Source: Sutterella sp.
Lineage (GTDB): Bacteria; Pseudomonadota; Gammaproteobacteria; Burkholderiales; Burkholderiaceae_F
Length of the DNA: 13,120 bases
Direction of reading: 5' to 3'
NCBI GenBank assembly: GCA_003488465.1
Contig: DNLN01000171.1
Span: 1 to 13,120 of the forward strand
Shown here: one piece after another, positions 8,166 through 13,120 of the stretch
Position numbering within the stretch: position 1 is the stretch's first letter
Layout: each line of letters opens with the position of its first letter
Made by a program: the position numbers and the translations under genes
The notes under the pieces: model-generated
The model's database searches: none
What the model was told of the DNA's origin: nothing
The model's input: the letters and a program-made list of their open reading frames with translations, nothing else

Positions 8166-9569
8166 CTCGAGCTGACCTTCGGGCTGTCTGGGCGCGACCG
8201 GCACCTCGCTCTTGACATCGGTCGGCTCGGCTTGCAGGGCCTCGCCGCCTGTAGTGAAGTCAAGCGTTTGCGGGGCGAGCGCGGGAACGGTTGTTGAGTC
8301 GATCTTTGCGCCGCACAGGATCAGGATGGTTTTCGCGAGTGTCTCAAAAAGCGTCTGGGATCGGCTCTTCTCTCTCGGGTAGGGCTCGATCGCGCTCATT
8401 GCCAGACTGGGTAGTCCGTGCTCAGAGGCGAAGCGGGCGTCCGAGACGACAAACGCCGTGCTGAGGAACGCATCGCGCGGCTGGCTGGCTCCGAGCGCGC
8501 CGCGCCATGCGGCAAGCACGGTTCCGAGCTCCCTCGGGCTTGCCGTCGGGTTGCGATGCGCGGTTGACGTCACACGGATGCGAAAGCGCGCGTCGGTGCT
8601 CTTGTTGCGGTCTGCAAGAATGTTCCCGGCGATGGTCTCGAACTGACTTGCCATGTTCTGCATCGTCTGCATGTCGCGCGAGCGCATGTGCACCGAAAGC
8701 GAGCAGCTCGGCTTGACGCTCGAGAGCAGGGTGTGCTGACAGGAGACCTCGGAAATGCTTGTCTGTGCGTAGGGCGTTCTTCGCGCCCGGGGGGCGGTCT
8801 CCGAGAGCGCTCGCAAGGCTTGCGCGATCGCATCGAGCGTGCTTTTTGCGTTTTCCTGCGAGTCGGTCTTGCCCCAGGAAAGTCCCTGCGACGAGATCCG
8901 GATTTCGAGGCTCTTTTCGCCCATGAAGTTGCCGAATACCTGGGGGGAGTTGCCCTCGATCCGCAGCAGGGAGAAGAACTTCTGCCCCTTCGCCTGGACG
9001 TGGCCGCTCCGAGCGATCAGCTCGGACAGGCCAAGCCCCGGAGTGCCGGCGCAAAACCAGACCGATCTGACGGGATCGAGGCGAAACCGCTGCAGATTTC
9101 TCGCCAGCGCAAAGGCGGCGGCCGTATTGGCAGCTTCTTTTGCTCCAAGGGAACTGAAGACAAGCAGGGGCGGCTGCTGAGCGCTTGTAAAGCCGTGCCG
9201 CACGCACACGGTGCTCCTCAGCACCGGATCGCTTTTCCTGAAGTTGTCCGTGCTCACGATGTTTTCCGGCTCAAAGCCAAGCCGCACGAGACTGCTTTTG
9301 AGCGCCATGGCCGCCTGATCCGGATTGCTCGGGGCGGCGGAAAGCTCTGCTTCGAGTCGCTTGCGCCAGTTCCAGCAGTCCTCGGCTTTGAGCGAATCAA
9401 GGAACGTGCGGGCCGTCGGCAGGGCGATCAGGTACTCGGCCGACTCGGTAAGGCTGCGCGTCTGAGCAGGAACCCAAGACGCGCTCGGCAGAGGACTCTG
9501 AACGGCTGCGGCCGAGAGACTGAAGAGCGCACCGGCCGCTCCGAGTGCTGTTTTCAGGAGGTTTTTCAT
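8163..9569 (-). CDS. Exported M20-family peptidase-like protein lacking metal ligands (probable pseudoenzyme)
   Basis: The start ATG (9569-9567) gives 468 residues beginning MKNLLK, with a signal peptide (1-22, Ala-rich, Ala-X-Ala end). A TTG three bases upstream is an alternative start. The body follows the order of M20 dizinc peptidases by eye: an ALARNL helix (154-159), a LEIRISSQGLSWG strand-turn (221-233) corresponding to the start of the M20 dimerisation domain (family form roughly GGHSWG), a HMRSRDMQTMQNM segment (294-306) like the family's LRS-D motif, and VVSDARF...GLPSLAM (374-391) like STDAN...GIPA. The metal-binding positions are gone: the HxD motif reads FSSLG with its loop deleted (138-142), the EE pair reads TP (176-177), and the C-terminal His motif is absent. 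It could bind a ligand or partner instead of catalysing. A tail rich in P, E and A (423-468) follows the fold. It is coupled to the upstream gene by TGATG. Confidence 0.65.
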   Translation of the reverse strand: MKNLLKTALGAAGALFSLSAAAVQSPLPSASWVPAQTRSLTESAEYLIALPTARTFLDSLKAEDCWNWRKRLEAELSAAPSNPDQAAMALKSSLVRLGFEPENIVSTDNFRKSDPVLRSTVCVRHGFTSAQQPPLLVFSSLGAKEAANTAAAFALARNLQRFRLDPVRSVWFCAGTPGLGLSELIARSGHVQAKGQKFFSLLRIEGNSPQVFGNFMGEKSLEIRISSQGLSWGKTDSQENAKSTLDAIAQALRALSETAPRARRTPYAQTSISEVSCQHTLLSSVKPSCSLSVHMRSRDMQTMQNMASQFETIAGNILADRNKSTDARFRIRVTSTAHRNPTASPRELGTVLAAWRGALGASQPRDAFLSTAFVVSDARFASEHGLPSLAMSAIEPYPREKSRSQTLFETLAKTILILCGAKIDSTTVPALAPQTLDFTTGGEALQAEPTDVKSEVPVAPRQPEGQLE

Positions 9570-12500
9570 CAATTTAATGTTGTCGCATTCGGGGCGAAGG
9601 CAAGATCAATCGCCCAACCGTGCAGTTCGGCCTCAATGATCGCCTTGACGCCGACCTTGAGATCCCTTGACTTGGAGAGCAGATTTTCGCTGATGAACAC
9701 AGGCATGGGACGCTCATCGATATCCTGATGAATCACCGGATGCACGAGCAGCATGGCGTAATCAACGCCGGCGATCTGGCAGACGTGATGCGTAATTGCG
9801 AGAATTTCGGAGGCAAAGCGTACCTGGGCATTGTCGATGTCGCATCCGAGAACCTCGCAGAACGGTCCGACCGGATGGTCCGGGTCCATGAACTCGGGCC
9901 CCTCTTCAATGAGCAAATGCGCGCTGTCGCACAGGCCGTACAGTTTGAACCGGTACGTCTCGCCGATTCGGTAGGTCTGGCTCATGAGCGGCCAGAGCGG
10001 CTCGAAAAAGCTGAAGGCCTCGCAATTGTCGTTCGGCGTGCGGTACCCGGCGACGAGCACGGCGCTTGAATGCTTATCGCTGATGAACGCGGTCTGGACG
10101 GTGGCCACACAATCGATGCCGGTTTCAAAGAAAGGATAGATGCTGCCAAGCGCCCACGGGCCGCCGGCAGTTTGCCTGCCGCTCGAAATGAGCAGCGAGC
10201 CCCGCACGGACTGCTGCTGGTCGGACTGTTCGCGAAGGCTTGTCAGACGCAGTCCGGGATCCCGCTCCACTTCATGAGTCTGGGCGAAGCCGAAAGTGAA
10301 CGGAGTGGAGTTTTCAGCAAGGAACATGACCTGGGAGAGCATTTTCGGGGAAAGCTCCTTGTCTATGTTCGGATCAAGCTCCCGCAAGAACGGCGGGTGC
10401 ATGATCACGGGGCCGTTCAGCTCACTGCTGAACTTTGCGATCGGGAACTTGAGGTCGGGCTCGGCAATGCCGAGCGCCTTCCAGACGTCAAAGTGCTGGA
10501 CCTGCTCGAGCTCCTCGTCGCTCATGCGCATAGAGAGCCCATCAAGCAGACGGCATGCCTCTACATCGCAGACGGTTTGCTTGAGGTGCCGCAGAAGGCC
10601 GTAGGCGATCAGATTGGCATCCTGCTCGGGCTCGCCGTTCTGCTGGTCGAACAGATAAAAGAGCGCCGTGCGCAGAATTGCGGTCGGGTCGCCCGCGTCG
10701 ACTCCCTCTAAGACTTTCTTTTTGCGCCAGCTCCGGGGCTTGGTGAAAAAGTCGGCGCCGGCCTGGGCAAAGCCGGCATACCAGTATTTGGCTGGAGCGA
10801 ACTGCTGCTCGCAGCAATGAACGAGGACGGCCGTGGCGGCCGGGATGCTTGCCGCAAAGCCGATCCCGAGCGCATAGCACTTGGCTAGTTCGTAGCCTGC
10901 GATGAGAAAGCCGCGGGCCACCGAGTTCTGAAGAAGATATGCGGCCAGTGTCTGGTTGTAGACGATCTCGCTTTGCGAGGATCGGGAGGACTTTGCCTCA
11001 AGCAGCTTCATCGCGTAGTCGTAGCAGCTTTGCTGATCGCCCTTCTGGAACGTATTTATCTCGAACAGGTGCTGCTGGTAATCGGCCGGCAGCAGCCTTT
11101 TGACCTCGGGGCTCAGATAGGCGAGATCGGTGAGGGGATTGGGATCCGATTCGCTGATGTATTTGGCATAGTCGCGGACAACGCCCCAGCCCGGTTCGTC
11201 CATTCGCCGCAGGAGATTGTCCCTGAGATGCATCACGCACAAAGCGACGGCTGCCCTCATGTTGCCCCGGTTGGCGGCATGCCGCAGAAAAGCCTGAATG
11301 ACGACCGTGGGTCTGCGTGCCTCGAGATTGCGGGAAAGCCAGATGAGCGCTTCGGTGTGCCCAGAGTGGGCAAGCTTGCGGATCATCCTGTTTTGCGCGG
11401 TTTTCGGGAGCGGTTCGAAACTAGCGACCTCGTGCTTGAAGCAAGTCTGAGCCAGCGCTTCCTGATGGTTCATGAGGTCGCCGACAAGGAAGATGCCCGT
11501 CAGCTCGGCAAATTCGCCGCTGTGCAGATCAGCGCTCTCGAGCAGAACCTTCGGAGCGATGACAAGGAGCCCGCGGGTGAAATTGCTGCCCGCCTTGCAG
11601 CGAATCTTTACGAGTTCGACTCCGGCTGCCGAGGGCGCCTTGTCAATGTCGCTGATGCGCACCGTGCATCGGGTCAGAGTGCACGGCCAGTCGCTTGCGG
11701 GCACCAGCTCAGGGGAGAACCGATCCTGCGGAGCGGCCTTCTGGATGGCATGGGCCCAGAAGGAGAGATTCGCGCGGTACTCGGTCTGCATCCTCAGCCG
11801 GTCGGCCTGAACTGTCCAGCTCGTGCACAGGGCCCGGATCGGCTTCTTGACGAGCGAGGGGACGGACAGGGTGAGATGCGCCCAGTCAAGGGTGGGGCAG
11901 ACCTCGGCCGACAGAATCGTCACGAGGCTCTTGTGTGCGGGGCAGACGCTCGGAAGGCAGTTGAGGGGCGTGAACTCGGCGACCAGGGGATCCTCAAGCG
12001 AAGTTTGCAGCAGAGTGACGGTCCTGGGCTGCCCCTTGCGCAGACTCGACCGGGCGGTGATGTATGCGAATGGGCGAAGGTCGAGCGAGGAGACGGGCAT
12101 CACGGCATTCCTGTTGTAGATCGGAATGGCATTAGCGTCGAGCGACCAGTCGTCCTTTATAAAGTCCGGACTGTCGAAGGGCGCCGGATAGGGCATCTCC
12201 GCTTCAAGATCGTTTTCGCGGAATTTCTTCGGCATGAAGAACCAGGCCGGAGGCGGCAGCGGCTCAGTGCTGAGCGAGACGCAGGCGCCAAGGGGAGCCT
12301 GCCAGGCAGCAAGCGCCTCCTGCTCGAAGATGTCGAGGCCTGACTGTCTGAGACCGGCCTTTGTGAGCCTTGAGGTCCTTTCGGTGAGAATAAGCGCGAG
12401 CGGGAACAGATCCTTGACATCGAGCGGCTCGCCGCCGTGCAGCGAGCGCAGTTTTTTCACGATCCTGGCCGAGTATTGCGAGAGCTGCCTTTTCGGCTCT

Positions 12501-13087
12501 CGGATCAGATACTCCTCGATGGCGCACACGCCCGAGCACTCCAGCCGGACGGCGTGGTGCCGGAGCAAATAGCGAAGGAACCCGCGGAACGGAGGCTTTG
12601 GCTCTTTCCCGCGGATGCAGTGCTCGATGATGTAGCGGGTGTTGTTTGCAATCAGGGCGGCGGGAATCGGCTCGAGACCGTGGGCGATGAAGCCTGCGCA
12701 AAGGAGGAATTCGACGGCAAACGTGGATCGGCCGGCGCAGGTCTCGTCGACGTAGACGGCGCCTTCGTCCTTCACAAAGACGCAACTCGGGCGCGGCGAG
12801 CATCTCAGAACGGCGCGAATGACCTGGCCGGGGTAGTTTTCAAAGCCCCGGATCAGAACAAGCGTGCCGGACTCGAGCATTCTGTCGATGCAGTCCCGAC
12901 CGACATAGCCTGCCAGACGGCCTATCGCCTCTTCGTGCGAAGGCGCAAACGGGGACTGGACGGGATTGAGATGAAAGCCGGGGACGCGGGAAGCAAGAAC
13001 AGACATGGCGAAAAAGCAAAAGACACAGGACAGACACAGGCGCTGCGGGATGAATCGGCCGGACCGGGAAATAAGCGAAAAACCCAA
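9569..13087 (-). CDS. Large exported cysteine-rich protein with Sel1/TPR-like helical repeats, function unknown
   Basis: I do not recognise a family for the whole protein. The TTG start at 13087 gives 1172 residues with a convincing signal peptide: a basic n-region with Arg11 and Arg16, a hydrophobic stretch (17-31) and cleavage near Val-Leu-Ala. AAGG ten bases upstream could serve as ribosome site. The frame stays open to the window edge, so an earlier start outside is possible. The mature part has about 30 cysteines, eight of them between 66 and 188 (including Cys184 and Cys188), which suggests disulfides in the periplasm. Residues about 555-870 are helical with Sel1/TPR-like spacing (for example GYELAKCYALGIGF at 731-744). 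About 885-1172 is richer in beta strands. Sel1 repeats usually scaffold protein complexes. The stop overlaps the next gene by one base (TGATG), so the two are probably co-translated partners. Confidence 0.7.
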   Translation of the reverse strand: MGFSLISRSGRFIPQRLCLSCVFCFFAMSVLASRVPGFHLNPVQSPFAPSHEEAIGRLAGYVGRDCIDRMLESGTLVLIRGFENYPGQVIRAVLRCSPRPSCVFVKDEGAVYVDETCAGRSTFAVEFLLCAGFIAHGLEPIPAALIANNTRYIIEHCIRGKEPKPPFRGFLRYLLRHHAVRLECSGVCAIEEYLIREPKRQLSQYSARIVKKLRSLHGGEPLDVKDLFPLALILTERTSRLTKAGLRQSGLDIFEQEALAAWQAPLGACVSLSTEPLPPPAWFFMPKKFRENDLEAEMPYPAPFDSPDFIKDDWSLDANAIPIYNRNAVMPVSSLDLRPFAYITARSSLRKGQPRTVTLLQTSLEDPLVAEFTPLNCLPSVCPAHKSLVTILSAEVCPTLDWAHLTLSVPSLVKKPIRALCTSWTVQADRLRMQTEYRANLSFWAHAIQKAAPQDRFSPELVPASDWPCTLTRCTVRISDIDKAPSAAGVELVKIRCKAGSNFTRGLLVIAPKVLLESADLHSGEFAELTGIFLVGDLMNHQEALAQTCFKHEVASFEPLPKTAQNRMIRKLAHSGHTEALIWLSRNLEARRPTVVIQAFLRHAANRGNMRAAVALCVMHLRDNLLRRMDEPGWGVVRDYAKYISESDPNPLTDLAYLSPEVKRLLPADYQQHLFEINTFQKGDQQSCYDYAMKLLEAKSSRSSQSEIVYNQTLAAYLLQNSVARGFLIAGYELAKCYALGIGFAASIPAATAVLVHCCEQQFAPAKYWYAGFAQAGADFFTKPRSWRKKKVLEGVDAGDPTAILRTALFYLFDQQNGEPEQDANLIAYGLLRHLKQTVCDVEACRLLDGLSMRMSDEELEQVQHFDVWKALGIAEPDLKFPIAKFSSELNGPVIMHPPFLRELDPNIDKELSPKMLSQVMFLAENSTPFTFGFAQTHEVERDPGLRLTSLREQSDQQQSVRGSLLISSGRQTAGGPWALGSIYPFFETGIDCVATVQTAFISDKHSSAVLVAGYRTPNDNCEAFSFFEPLWPLMSQTYRIGETYRFKLYGLCDSAHLLIEEGPEFMDPDHPVGPFCEVLGCDIDNAQVRFASEILAITHHVCQIAGVDYAMLLVHPVIHQDIDERPMPVFISENLLSKSRDLKVGVKAIIEAELHGWAIDLAFAPNATTLN

Positions 13088-13120
13088 GACCCGTAGACCT
13101 TGTCCAATAAAGAGTTGTTT

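Noticed and set aside
8163..9569. Reading the minus-strand gene as an active M20 or M28 peptidase
   Set aside because: The metal-ligand motifs needed for either family (HxD, EE, terminal His) cannot be found in the expected positions.
8688..9728. Open frame of 346 codons on the plus strand
   Set aside because: Antisense to the pseudo-peptidase gene and crossing its junction with the upstream gene; no protein features.
10973..12343. Open frame of 456 codons on the plus strand
   Set aside because: It lies wholly antisense to the large exported protein, has no recognisable domain or credible start context, and such long antisense frames are expected in GC-rich DNA.

Overview
The window is GC-rich, densely coding bacterial DNA from a Gram-negative organism. 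Every large protein carries an export signal or membrane anchor, and the first two genes form the alpha-2-macroglobulin/PBP1C pair known from proteobacteria. Codon use and gene style suggest a pseudomonadotal genome. A host-associated Burkholderiales (Sutterellaceae-like) member would fit, but the lineage is a guess and cannot be proven from this sequence.

Layout: 1-189 is a short non-coding leader with a weak promoter candidate and an inverted repeat. 190-5847 (+) encodes a very large bacterial alpha-2-macroglobulin with an intact CTEQ thioester. 5844-8162 (+) encodes penicillin-binding protein 1C and overlaps the first gene by four bases (GTGA). On the opposite strand, 13087-9569 (-) encodes an exported, cysteine-rich protein of about 1172 residues with a helical, Sel1-like middle; its family was not recognised. 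It is followed, with a one-base TGATG overlap, by 9569-8163 (-), an exported protein of 468 residues. That protein looks like an M20-family metallopeptidase that has lost its metal ligands. The two operons converge, and the stop codons of pbpC and the pseudo-peptidase are directly adjacent (8160-8162 and 8163-8165), leaving no intergenic DNA.

How the genes work together: in the known model, the macroglobulin traps proteases that reach the periplasm through an outer-membrane breach, and PBP1C repairs the peptidoglycan there. The minus-strand pair is the less explained part: two exported proteins, translationally coupled, one apparently a dead peptidase and one a large disulfide-prone scaffold. 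A functional link between the two operons is conceivable because all four products act in the envelope, but only proximity supports it. No RNA genes, insertion sequences, CRISPR arrays or phage features were seen. The many other long open frames are antisense shadows typical of GC-rich DNA.
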